This document shows, piece after piece, positions 14,961-21,428 of a stretch of 21,428 bases of DNA (positions within the stretch are counted from its first letter, which is position 1; each line of letters opens with the position of its first letter). Source of the DNA: DATIJJ01 sp035478795 (GTDB lineage Bacteria > Pseudomonadota > Gammaproteobacteria > DSM-16500); assembly GCA_035478795.1 (NCBI GenBank), contig DATIJJ010000017.1, positions 1 through 21,428 of the forward strand. The letters are read 5' to 3'. Under the pieces are notes generated by a model, which worked only from the letters and a program-made list of their open reading frames with translations, did not search any database and was not told the origin of the DNA. Both the position numbers and the translations under genes were made by a program.

Positions 14961-17663
14961 ATGGTAAATCACTTCACAACAAAACCACTCATCCTTGTCG
15001 ATGGTTCATCCTATCTTTATCGCGCATTTCATGCCATGCCATCCCTCAGTAATTCCAAAGGATTTCCGACGGGTGCCATTTACGGCGTGATCAACATGTT
15101 GCGCCGCCTGATTATAGATTACCAGCCCGAACACATTGCCGTTGTTTTTGATTCGAAGGAAAAAACCTTTCGCGAAACATTGTATGAACATTACAAGGCC
15201 AATCGTTCTGCCATGCCGGATGACCTGATTCCGCAAGTTAAACCGGTTCAGGATATCATTCAGGCGCTCGGCATTCCCTTGCTGGTTGAACCCGGTGTGG
15301 AAGCCGATGATGTCATCGGCACCCTTGTCAAACACGCTGAACGACACGGCATGCCGGTCATTATTTCAACGGGCGACAAGGATTTTGCCCAGCTGGTCAA
15401 TCCGCAGGTTACGCTCGTGAATACCATGACAGATTCCGTATTAAACCCGGAAACCGTCACTGAAAAATTCGGTGTTTTACCCGAACAGATCATCGATTAT
15501 CTCGCACTCGTCGGCGACAGCGTCGACAATATTCCAGGCGTACCGGGTGTCGGCCCCAAAACGGCGGCAAAATGGCTGAACGAATATGGCAGTCTCGACA
15601 ATATCATCGCCCATGCCGATCAAATCAAGGGAAAGGTTGGAGAAAATTTACGCGCATCTCTCGAACAACTTCCTCTCGCAAAAACACTCGCCACCATTAA
15701 AACAGACATGGCGCTTCATTTATCATTTGCAGATCTTGTCATGAAGACGCCGGATACCGAAAAATTAAAAACACTCTACGGCGAGTTTGAATTTAAAACC
15801 TGGTTAAATGCACTTCTTGAAAAAAATCCGAAAGAAAACACTGAAAAATATGCGGACTATGAGACGGTTTTCACCGAAGAACGATTACATCACTGGATTG
15901 ATCAGCTCAAAAAAGCCGATCTCTTTGCCTTCGACACCGAAACCACCAGCCTGAATACACTCGATGCCGAAATAGTGGGGCTCTCCTTTGCTGTCACACC
16001 CGGAAAAAGTGTTTATATTCCACTCGCACACTCTTATGAAAATGCGCCTCTGCAATTAAATCGTGAAGAGACATTGAAACAATTGAAACCGCTTCTTGAA
16101 AATGCAAGCCTCCTGAAAATCGGCCACAACATTAAATATGACCTGAATGTGCTGGCCAATTACGGTATTCGTTTAAACGGTATCGCCTTTGATACGATGC
16201 TGGAATCCTGGATAAAAGACAGTTCCGCCAACAATCACAACATGGATACACTGGCTCTGAAATATCTCGGCTGGCGAACCATTCATTATGAAGACGTTGC
16301 CGGAAAAGGCGCAAAACAGGTGACATTTGACAAGGTTCACATTGAACCTGCCGCAACCTATGCGGCCGAAGATGCGGATGTCACCTTGCAATTACACCAC
16401 ACTTTCTGGCCACTGTATTTAAAGGAACCGGCGTTAAAAAAAGTGTTCGAGCAGATTGAAATGCCTTTGATTCCCGTTCTTGCCCGAATGGAAAGAAATG
16501 GCGTATTGATTGATGCAAAAAAACTGGAAAAACAAAGTGAAGAACTGGAAAAACGATTAACGGAACTCGAACACGATACGTTTAAGATCGCAGGCCAGAC
16601 ATTCAATCTGAATTCGCCCAAACAGTTACAGGATGTGCTTTACACGCAATTACAACTGCCTGTTTTACAAAAAACACCCGGGGGCCAGCCATCCACGGCG
16701 GAAGCTGTCCTGCAGGAACTTGCTGCTGACTACCCACTACCCAAACTGATTATTGAATATCGCGGATTAAGCAAACTGATTTCGACCTATACAAGACGTT
16801 TGCCTGAAGATATCCACCCGCGCACGCATCGCATTCATACCTCCTACAATCAAACAGGGACAGCGACCGGCCGCCTGTCTTCTTCCAATCCCAATCTGCA
16901 AAATATTCCGGTCAGAACACACGAAGGACGCCGCATTCGTCAGGCCTTTATTGCGGCCAAAGATCATCAGCTCATCAGTGCGGATTATTCTCAAATTGAA
17001 TTGCGCATCATGGCCCATATTTCAAATGATCCCGGTTTGTTGAGTGCCTTTGAAAAAAATCTGGATGTGCACAAGGCAACGGCTGCGGAAGTCTTTGGGC
17101 TGCCACTCGAAGCCGTCACCTCCGTCGAGAGACGGGCAGCCAAGGCAATCAATTTCGGACTCATTTATGGCATGTCTGCCTTTGGTCTTGCAAAACAGCT
17201 GGGGATCGATCGGCAGGCTGCGGAAGATTACATTGTACGTTATTTTGCGCGTTATCCTGGCGTGAAAGATTACATGGAAGAAACGCGCGCAATGGCACAC
17301 AAACAGGGTTATGTCGAAACCCTCTGGGGACGTCGTCTTTACCTGCCGGATATTAACTCCAGCCAGATCATGCGACAAAAAGCGGCAGAACGCACAGCCA
17401 TCAACGCGCCCTTGCAGGGCAGTGCAGCCGATATTATCAAGCGCGCCATGATTTCACTTCATCACTGGCTGGAACAACATCAACAAACTTCCGCCAAAAT
17501 GATCATGCAAGTGCATGACGAACTGGTGTTTGAAGTGGCAAACAACGACGTTGCCAACATGTGTGAGGTCATTCGTTCTCACATGATGCAGGCGGCGTCA
17601 CTGAAAGTGCCGTTGCTTGTCGATGTGGGCGCCGGAAATAATTGGGACGAAGCCTCTGCATAA
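14961..17663 (+). CDS. polA: DNA polymerase I
   Basis: This 900-residue polymerase acts in Okazaki fragment maturation and repair. The 5'-nuclease domain covers about 1-290 (LVDGSSYLYRAFHAMP, GVEADDVIGTL, DSVDNIPGVPGVGPKTAAK). The 3'-5' exonuclease domain begins near 305 with FDTETTSL, whose Asp325 and Glu327 are metal ligands, so proofreading looks intact. The polymerase domain has motif A (SADYSQIELRIMAH, about 673), motif B (RRAAKAINFGLIYG, about 724) and motif C (QVHDELVFE, about 850). The frame is open to an ATG at 14913. The ATG at 14961 gives the usual family N-terminus (short lead, then PLILVDGSSYLYRAFHA), has AAAGGG 10 nt upstream, and leaves room for the candidate promoter at 14890-14902. 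The 14913 ATG has no ribosome binding site and would sit about 8 nt from the predicted transcript start. Confidence 0.97.
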   Translation: MVNHFTTKPLILVDGSSYLYRAFHAMPSLSNSKGFPTGAIYGVINMLRRLIIDYQPEHIAVVFDSKEKTFRETLYEHYKANRSAMPDDLIPQVKPVQDIIQALGIPLLVEPGVEADDVIGTLVKHAERHGMPVIISTGDKDFAQLVNPQVTLVNTMTDSVLNPETVTEKFGVLPEQIIDYLALVGDSVDNIPGVPGVGPKTAAKWLNEYGSLDNIIAHADQIKGKVGENLRASLEQLPLAKTLATIKTDMALHLSFADLVMKTPDTEKLKTLYGEFEFKTWLNALLEKNPKENTEKYADYETVFTEERLHHWIDQLKKADLFAFDTETTSLNTLDAEIVGLSFAVTPGKSVYIPLAHSYENAPLQLNREETLKQLKPLLENASLLKIGHNIKYDLNVLANYGIRLNGIAFDTMLESWIKDSSANNHNMDTLALKYLGWRTIHYEDVAGKGAKQVTFDKVHIEPAATYAAEDADVTLQLHHTFWPLYLKEPALKKVFEQIEMPLIPVLARMERNGVLIDAKKLEKQSEELEKRLTELEHDTFKIAGQTFNLNSPKQLQDVLYTQLQLPVLQKTPGGQPSTAEAVLQELAADYPLPKLIIEYRGLSKLISTYTRRLPEDIHPRTHRIHTSYNQTGTATGRLSSSNPNLQNIPVRTHEGRRIRQAFIAAKDHQLISADYSQIELRIMAHISNDPGLLSAFEKNLDVHKATAAEVFGLPLEAVTSVERRAAKAINFGLIYGMSAFGLAKQLGIDRQAAEDYIVRYFARYPGVKDYMEETRAMAHKQGYVETLWGRRLYLPDINSSQIMRQKAAERTAINAPLQGSAADIIKRAMISLHHWLEQHQQTSAKMIMQVHDELVFEVANNDVANMCEVIRSHMMQAASLKVPLLVDVGAGNNWDEASA

Positions 17664-17667
17664 ACCC

Positions 17668-17702
17668 GTGGCATATTCACAAGGGGATATTCTATAATCC
17701 CC
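17668..17702 (+). promoter_or_regulatory. Candidate promoter/hairpin just upstream of ruvX
   Basis: A perfect TATAAT (17693-17698) is preceded by GTGGCA (17668-17673, four of six -35 matches, 19-bp spacer). The -10 ends only 8 bp before the ruvX ATG, so a transcript would be nearly leaderless. GGGGAT (17683-17688) pairs with ATCCCC (17697-17702) around the -10, making a 6-bp stem in read-through RNA from polA. It could instead be a chance AT-rich spot. Confidence 0.4.
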
Positions 17703-17706
17703 GCCT

Positions 17707-18135
17707 ATGGATACGATTTCCCATACTATTTTACTGGGTTTTGACTTTGGCCTGAAACGCATCGGTGTGGCTGTCGGACAAACCGTCACGCAAACAGCCC
17801 GTCCACTGATGACACTGAAGGCTGTAGAGGGCGAACCGTCGTGGGACAGTCTGGATAAACTGCGAAACACCTGGCAACCGGATGCATTCGTCATCGGTAT
17901 CCCGCTCAATATGGATGGAACGGAACAACCGATCACACACGCGGCCCGCCGTTTTGCGAAACAACTGAAGGAGCGATTTCAGTTACCGGTCTATGAAATG
18001 GATGAGCGTTTAAGTACAAAGGATGCGAGAGAACGTTTATTTGCGGAAGGTGGATACAAGGCATTACAGCATGGACAGGTTGACCGTGTCGCCGCACAAT
18101 TGATATTGCAAAACTGGCTAACGAGTAAAAAATAA
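17707..18135 (+). CDS. ruvX: RuvX/YqgF family Holliday junction resolvase-like protein
   Basis: This 142-residue RNase H-fold protein belongs to the RuvX/YqgF family, which is linked to 16S rRNA 5'-end maturation and to Holliday junction resolution. Motifs match the E. coli protein: GFDFGLKRIGVAVG (11-24, Asp13 catalytic), VIGIPLNMDGTEQP (62-75), the MDERLST block (98-104, Glu100) and QVDRVAAQLIL (124-134, Asp126). The ATG at 17707 gives a normal family N-terminus, with DFG about ten residues in. No Shine-Dalgarno lies close upstream; the nearest purine run (AGGGGA) is about 20 nt away. Its stop overlaps the dsbB start by one base (TAATG). It lies 43 bp after polA and may head the ruvX-dsbB-orf-cbs-cgl operon or be read through from polA. 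Confidence 0.95.
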   Translation: MDTISHTILLGFDFGLKRIGVAVGQTVTQTARPLMTLKAVEGEPSWDSLDKLRNTWQPDAFVIGIPLNMDGTEQPITHAARRFAKQLKERFQLPVYEMDERLSTKDARERLFAEGGYKALQHGQVDRVAAQLILQNWLTSKK

Positions 18136-18650
18136 TGAAAAGACTTTCACAACGCAGGCTCTATCTCATCGGATTTCTATTCATACTTGCCTTGCTGGGC
18201 ATCGCCTTTTACTTGCAACAATTCGATGGTTTTGCACCGTGCCCGCTTTGTATCCTGCAGCGAATCACACTGGCACTGCTTGGGATGCTTTTTTTCATTG
18301 GCAGCGTTTTTTCCTTCAAAAAAGTCGGCACGTTTTTTTGGGGTATGTTGACGAGCCTTGTTGCACTCCTGGGCGTTTTTCTGTCCGGCCGCCAGGTCTG
18401 GTTACAACATTTACCCCCCGATAAAAATGCCGATTGTGGTGCAAGCCTGCAATATCTCATTCACGTGTTGCCTTTCGATCAAATTATATCGCGGGTACTC
18501 ACCGGTACAGCAGAATGCGGCCGGGAAGGCGGAACCTTTTTTTTGCTGAGTCTCGCTGACTGGTCGTTACTTTGTTTTATCGGATTTTTTATCTTCTGTC
18601 TTTTTCTGATCGGTCGACAAGACCCAAACTCTGGCGCTAGAATGCGGTAA
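18135..18650 (+). CDS. dsbB: Disulfide bond formation protein B (DsbB)
   Basis: This 171-residue inner-membrane quinone reductase reoxidises periplasmic DsbA and so supplies disulfide bonds to exported proteins. It has four membrane segments (about 10-27, 43-62, 66-84, 136-160). The first periplasmic loop bears the C-P-L-C pair (Cys36, Cys39) and the second bears Cys101 and Cys128, the second DsbA-reactive pair. Arg43 (QRITLAL) matches the conserved Arg after the CxxC helix that interacts with quinone. Length fits the family. The ATG overlaps the ruvX stop (TAATG), implying translational coupling. DsbA is not in the window. Likely clients nearby include the 14-cysteine prepilin, the six-cysteine prepilin and the exported two-cysteine protein just downstream, although that link is inference from composition and distance. 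Confidence 0.97.
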   Translation: MKRLSQRRLYLIGFLFILALLGIAFYLQQFDGFAPCPLCILQRITLALLGMLFFIGSVFSFKKVGTFFWGMLTSLVALLGVFLSGRQVWLQHLPPDKNADCGASLQYLIHVLPFDQIISRVLTGTAECGREGGTFFLLSLADWSLLCFIGFFIFCLFLIGRQDPNSGARMR

Positions 18651-18672
18651 ATCAATCAACCGGGTATCTGTC

Positions 18673-19113
18673 ATGCTGACACGGAAATGGTGCATCCTGT
18701 TATTCTCGCTCGTCATGCCACTCTTTTTTGATGTGGCACCTGCCCATGCAGCAAGACCGCTCAACCAGACTATCCAGATCACCACGCACTTTCGCACCAT
18801 CACAGGCAATCCTGTCTGGTTACTGATCCTGCGTGATGCCGATAGCGGTGTCGTCATGCCTTATTTGTATGACGTTAAAAATGAGGATAACTTCTGGCTT
18901 GCCTTAAGTTTTGGACGCAACTATATTATCACCGCTTCCACTTTAAAATTTGGTCCTTTTGCCGTCATTCATAATTTTTGTCATCTCGAAGATGGCGTGC
19001 TGGCCGGAAAATCGATGACCGTGACGCTCACCGGCGACCTGACACCCGTTTCGATCACGTCCCGATGCCGTGTCCTGAAATATAATGACAATGCATTTAC
19101 CATCAGTACATAA
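18673..19113 (+). CDS. Small exported protein of unknown function
   Basis: I do not recognise a family. The 146-residue product starts with a clear Sec signal (charged MLTRKW, then a hydrophobic stretch) ending in the type I site AHA|A, cleaved after Ala26. The mature part of about 120 residues looks beta-rich, with alternating hydrophobics such as NPVWLLILRD and KSMTVTLTGDLTPVSITS. It contains exactly two cysteines, Cys103 and Cys132, which could form one disulfide. No transmembrane segment or lipobox follows the signal, so a soluble periplasmic or secreted protein is expected. The gene lies 22 bp after dsbB and 11 bp before the beta-synthase gene, so it probably belongs to the same operon. 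The upstream ribosome site is weak (CCGGG). Codon use looks like the neighbours. Function unknown. Confidence 0.8.
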   Translation: MLTRKWCILLFSLVMPLFFDVAPAHAARPLNQTIQITTHFRTITGNPVWLLILRDADSGVVMPYLYDVKNEDNFWLALSFGRNYIITASTLKFGPFAVIHNFCHLEDGVLAGKSMTVTLTGDLTPVSITSRCRVLKYNDNAFTIST

Positions 19114-19124
19114 CAAGGAATTTC

Positions 19125-20090
19125 ATGAAACTGAATACCATTCTCGAAGCCATTGGCAACACACCGCTCGTTCGTCTGAATCGAATTGGACAGGATCTTC
19201 CCTGTGAGCTGTATGCAAAATGTGAATTTCTGAACCCGGGGGGTTCATTGAAAGATCGCATTGCACTTTCCATGGTGGAAACGGCCGAAAAAGCAGGGAA
19301 AATCAAACCGGGTGACACCCTGATTGAAGCCACCTCCGGCAATACCGGTATTGGATTGGCGTTGGCGGGTGCCGTCAAGGGTTACAAGGTCATTATTACG
19401 ATGCCTGAAAAAATGAGTCATGAAAAACAGGTGGTGCTGGAAGCCCTTGGCGCAACCATTTATCGCACGCCAACGGCCGCTGCCTGGAATGACCCCGACA
19501 GTCACATTTCCATCGCCCGAAAATTAAATCGTGAAATGCCTGACTCGCATATTCTCGACCAGTATGCCAATCCGGCCAATCCCGACATCCATTATCAGGC
19601 AACCGCACAGGAAATTCTGGACGATGCAGGTGAAGGACTCGCCATGGTCGTCGTCGCAGCGGGAACCGGTGGAACCATCTCCGGTGTTGCAAAAAAATTA
19701 AAGGAAGTGAATCCGGCCATTCGCATCATCGGTGTAGACCCTTATGGCTCGATTTTAGGCGGCGGTACGGAAATATGTCCTTATCTTGTAGAAGGCATTG
19801 GTTATGATTTTATTCCGGATGTGCTCGATAATTCACTCGTGGATGAATACGTCAAAACGAAAGACAAGGATTCTTTTTTAATGGCCCGTCGTCTGATTCG
19901 TGAAGAAGGATTGCTCGTGGGCGGTTCCAGTGGTGCTGCCGTTTGGGCCGCGCTTCAAGTGGCCAATCGTTTAAAAAAAGGTGAAAAATGCGTGATCATT
20001 CTGGCCGATGGCATTCGCAACTATCTCACCAAATTTGTGGATGATCAATGGATGAAAGCCAATGGCTTTCTTGAAAAAACAGAAGCCTGA
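19125..20090 (+). CDS. cbs: Cystathionine beta-synthase catalytic core (CysK/CBS family PLP enzyme)
   Basis: This 321-residue fold-type II PLP enzyme carries the PLP lysine in GGSLKDRIA (Lys43), the substrate-carboxylate loop TSGNTG (70-75), the phosphate-binding GTGGT (180-184) and the GGSSGAA block (266-272). The asparagine-rich CBS traits YVEGIGYDFIP-type block (here LVEGIGYDFIPDVLD, 221-235), MPEKMSHEK (93-101) and RNYLTKF (298-304) resemble cystathionine beta-synthases more than O-acetylserine sulfhydrylases. The predicted reaction is serine plus homocysteine to cystathionine. Neither an N-terminal heme module nor the C-terminal pair of CBS (Bateman) domains of the animal enzyme is present. 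AAGGAA lies 6 nt before the ATG. The gamma-lyase family gene follows after 15 bp, supporting transsulfuration. Cysteine synthase activity cannot be excluded from sequence alone. Confidence 0.85.
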   Translation: MKLNTILEAIGNTPLVRLNRIGQDLPCELYAKCEFLNPGGSLKDRIALSMVETAEKAGKIKPGDTLIEATSGNTGIGLALAGAVKGYKVIITMPEKMSHEKQVVLEALGATIYRTPTAAAWNDPDSHISIARKLNREMPDSHILDQYANPANPDIHYQATAQEILDDAGEGLAMVVVAAGTGGTISGVAKKLKEVNPAIRIIGVDPYGSILGGGTEICPYLVEGIGYDFIPDVLDNSLVDEYVKTKDKDSFLMARRLIREEGLLVGGSSGAAVWAALQVANRLKKGEKCVIILADGIRNYLTKFVDDQWMKANGFLEKTEA

Positions 20091-20105
20091 CCGGGAATAA
20101 ACCAG

Positions 20106-21260
20106 ATGAAAAACCATCACCGCCTTGAAACACGCGTGATTCACGCAGGACAAAGTCCGGATCCGACGACCGGCGCTGTCATGACACCGATTTATGCGAC
20201 CTCGACTTACGTTCAGGAGAGTCCCGGCAAGCACAAGGGTTATGAATATTCGCGCACACGCAATCCCACGCGTGATGCTTACGAAAAATGCGTTGCAGAT
20301 CTTGAATCCGGTCAACGAGGATTTGCGTTTGCCTCAGGCATGGCAGCCATTGCAACCGTGCTCGAATTGTTGCAGCCGGGGGATCATATCATTGCGATGG
20401 ATGATTTGTATGGCGGCACGTATCGCCTGATGGAACGCGTGCGCAAACACTCCGCAGGCTTGCACATTTCTTTTGTGGATATGTGCGACCTTGAAAAAGT
20501 AGAGAGCGCCCTGCGTCCGGAAACACGCATGATCTGGGTTGAAACACCGACCAATCCGATGTTAAAACTGGTCGATTTGAAACAACTGGCGGCCTTCGCA
20601 AAAAAAAATCGCCTGATTTCCGTCGCAGACAATACGTTTGCGACCCCGATTTTACAACGTCCGCTGGAATCGGGTTTTGATCTGGTGACGCATTCGGCCA
20701 CGAAATATCTTAATGGGCATTCTGATATTGTCGGCGGGATTGTCGTCGTTGGTGAAAACGCTGAGCTTTCGGAAAAACTGGCCTTTTTGCAAAATGCGGT
20801 CGGTGCCATTGCGAGTCCGTTCGACAGTTTTCTGGCGCTTCGCGGCATCAAGACATTGGCATTACGGATGGAACGACACTGCAGCAATGCACTCGAATTG
20901 GCTACCTGGCTTACAACGCATCCTCGCGTTTCACGTGTTATTTATCCAGGATTGGAAAGTCATCCGCAACATGCACTTGCCAGACAACAAATGGCTTTTT
21001 TTGGTGGGATGATCACAGTCGATTTGAAAGGGGATATGGCTAAAACCGTGAACATGCTGGAACGTTGCGAGTTATTTTCGCTGGCAGAAAGTTTGGGGGG
21101 GGTGGAAAGCCTGATCGAACATCCGGCCATCATGACGCATGCAAGCATCCCAAAAGATCAGCGCGAAAAACTGGGTATCACAGACACCCTGATTCGTCTT
21201 TCCGTGGGTGTTGAAAATGTCGATGATCTGAAGCGCGATTTGGAAAATGCGATGGCGTAA
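20106..21260 (+). CDS. Cystathionine gamma-lyase / gamma-synthase family PLP enzyme
   Basis: This 384-residue fold-type I PLP enzyme belongs to the Cys/Met metabolism family. It has the N-terminal ETRVIHAGQSPDP block, YSRTRNPTR (48-56) whose Tyr and Arg bind PLP of the neighbouring subunit, ASGMAAI (76-82), VETPTNP (145-151), DNTFATP (175-181, Asp175 contacts the pyridine nitrogen) and the PLP-lysine motif SATKYLNGHSD (Lys200). The C-terminal LAESLGGVESLIEHPA is typical of gamma-lyase/MetB proteins. Family members split cystathionine (gamma-lyase) or make it (gamma-synthase, metB), and sequence by eye cannot separate these. Pairing 15 bp downstream of a beta-synthase favours the lyase and a homocysteine-to-cysteine route. 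A weak GGGAA precedes the ATG by about 9 nt. It is the last gene of the plus-strand operon; 168 bp of repeat-rich sequence follows. Confidence 0.93.
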   Translation: MKNHHRLETRVIHAGQSPDPTTGAVMTPIYATSTYVQESPGKHKGYEYSRTRNPTRDAYEKCVADLESGQRGFAFASGMAAIATVLELLQPGDHIIAMDDLYGGTYRLMERVRKHSAGLHISFVDMCDLEKVESALRPETRMIWVETPTNPMLKLVDLKQLAAFAKKNRLISVADNTFATPILQRPLESGFDLVTHSATKYLNGHSDIVGGIVVVGENAELSEKLAFLQNAVGAIASPFDSFLALRGIKTLALRMERHCSNALELATWLTTHPRVSRVIYPGLESHPQHALARQQMAFFGGMITVDLKGDMAKTVNMLERCELFSLAESLGGVESLIEHPAIMTHASIPKDQREKLGITDTLIRLSVGVENVDDLKRDLENAMA

Positions 21261-21276
21261 CCCCCCCAAATCGACC

Positions 21277-21345
21277 GGCGTTGTTGCATAAGCATAAATC
21301 GGAGCGGCTACCCCCTTATCAAAGGGCGTTATTGCGTAAATCGAC
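21277..21345. repeat. Degenerate direct repeats after the last gene, possibly insertion-sequence end remnants
   Basis: GGCGTTGTTGCATAA (21277-21291, followed by GCATAAATCGG) recurs in degenerate form as GGCGTTATTGCGTAAATCGA (21325-21344). AAATCGAC also flanks at 21268-21275 and 21338-21345. The GGC-G-TTGTTGCA-type tip recalls ends of some IS5-like elements, but that is from memory. A small stem CCCTT/AAGGG (21313-21317 with 21322-21326) lies between and might serve as a weak terminator. No transposase is present. Confidence 0.4.
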
Positions 21346-21348
21346 TTA

Positions 21349-21428
21349 TATCCGAGCCGCGACCGTCAGGGAGCGTCACGATACTTGTTAATTTCATTGA
21401 TATCTTGCAGAACCTGTGACGCTCCCTG
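21349..21428. repeat. Family B repeat, second copy, cut by the right edge
   Basis: Bases 21349-21379 repeat 13407-13437 with a single difference (C at 21366 against T in the other copy). Within this copy, CAGGGAGCGTCAC (21367-21379) is answered by its perfect inverted copy GTGACGCTCCCTG at 21416-21428 across 36 bp, and the arm very probably continues beyond the window. The centre differs from the compact copy between dnaA and dnaN, so the family has conserved tips and a variable middle. Confidence 0.85.

Noticed and set aside
20927..20942. Second parS-like sequence around TTTCACGTG in the gamma-lyase gene
   Set aside because: Only about 11 of 16 positions match and the right half-site is lost.

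Overview
The window is bacterial chromosome from a gammaproteobacterium of moderate GC content (judged by eye, not counted). DnaA, DnaN, GyrB and PolA all read as close relatives of the gammaproteobacterial proteins. A Legionellales/Coxiellaceae-type host is a guess from overall protein flavour and is not proven here. The centre is the classical origin-proximal block dnaA-dnaN-recF-gyrB on the minus strand. No cluster of DnaA boxes was found, but a textbook 16-bp parS centromere site lies inside the 3' end of recF.

Layout on the minus strand, right to left: dnaA (14841-13474), dnaN, recF, gyrB (ending 8666). After a 173-bp gap dominated by a large palindrome comes a type IVb pilus (R64 thin-pilus / TCP-like) cluster: assembly ATPase (PilQ-like), inner-membrane platform (PilR-like), two prepilins, a periplasmic TcpQ-domain protein (PilL-like), lipoprotein secretin (PilN-like), PilO-like protein and the N-terminal part of a PilP-like protein that runs off the left edge. 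The order is a permutation of the R64 order (Q-R-S first, then L-N-O-P). No PilM, PilT transglycosylase or prepilin peptidase is visible. Most pil genes abut or overlap. The one real internal gap (3726-3832) holds a hairpin and a possible promoter, so the cluster may be two transcription units.

On the plus strand, divergent from dnaA: polA (start revised to 14961), ruvX, dsbB, a small exported protein of unknown function with two cysteines, a cystathionine beta-synthase catalytic core and a cystathionine gamma-lyase/synthase family enzyme. The last two together suggest reverse transsulfuration (homocysteine to cysteine). From ruvX onward the genes are spaced from a 1-nt overlap to 22 bp and look like one operon. 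The 71-bp dnaA/polA gap (14842-14912) contains a near-symmetric element that offers an extended -10 on each strand.

Two families of palindromic intergenic repeats are present. Family A has 41-bp arms at 8538-8657 and a collapsed version with the same tips at 3813-3834. Family B lies between dnaA and dnaN at 13392-13467 and again at the right edge, 21349-21428. No tRNA, rRNA, CRISPR array or intact insertion sequence was found, and no gene-free stretch exceeds about 175 bp.
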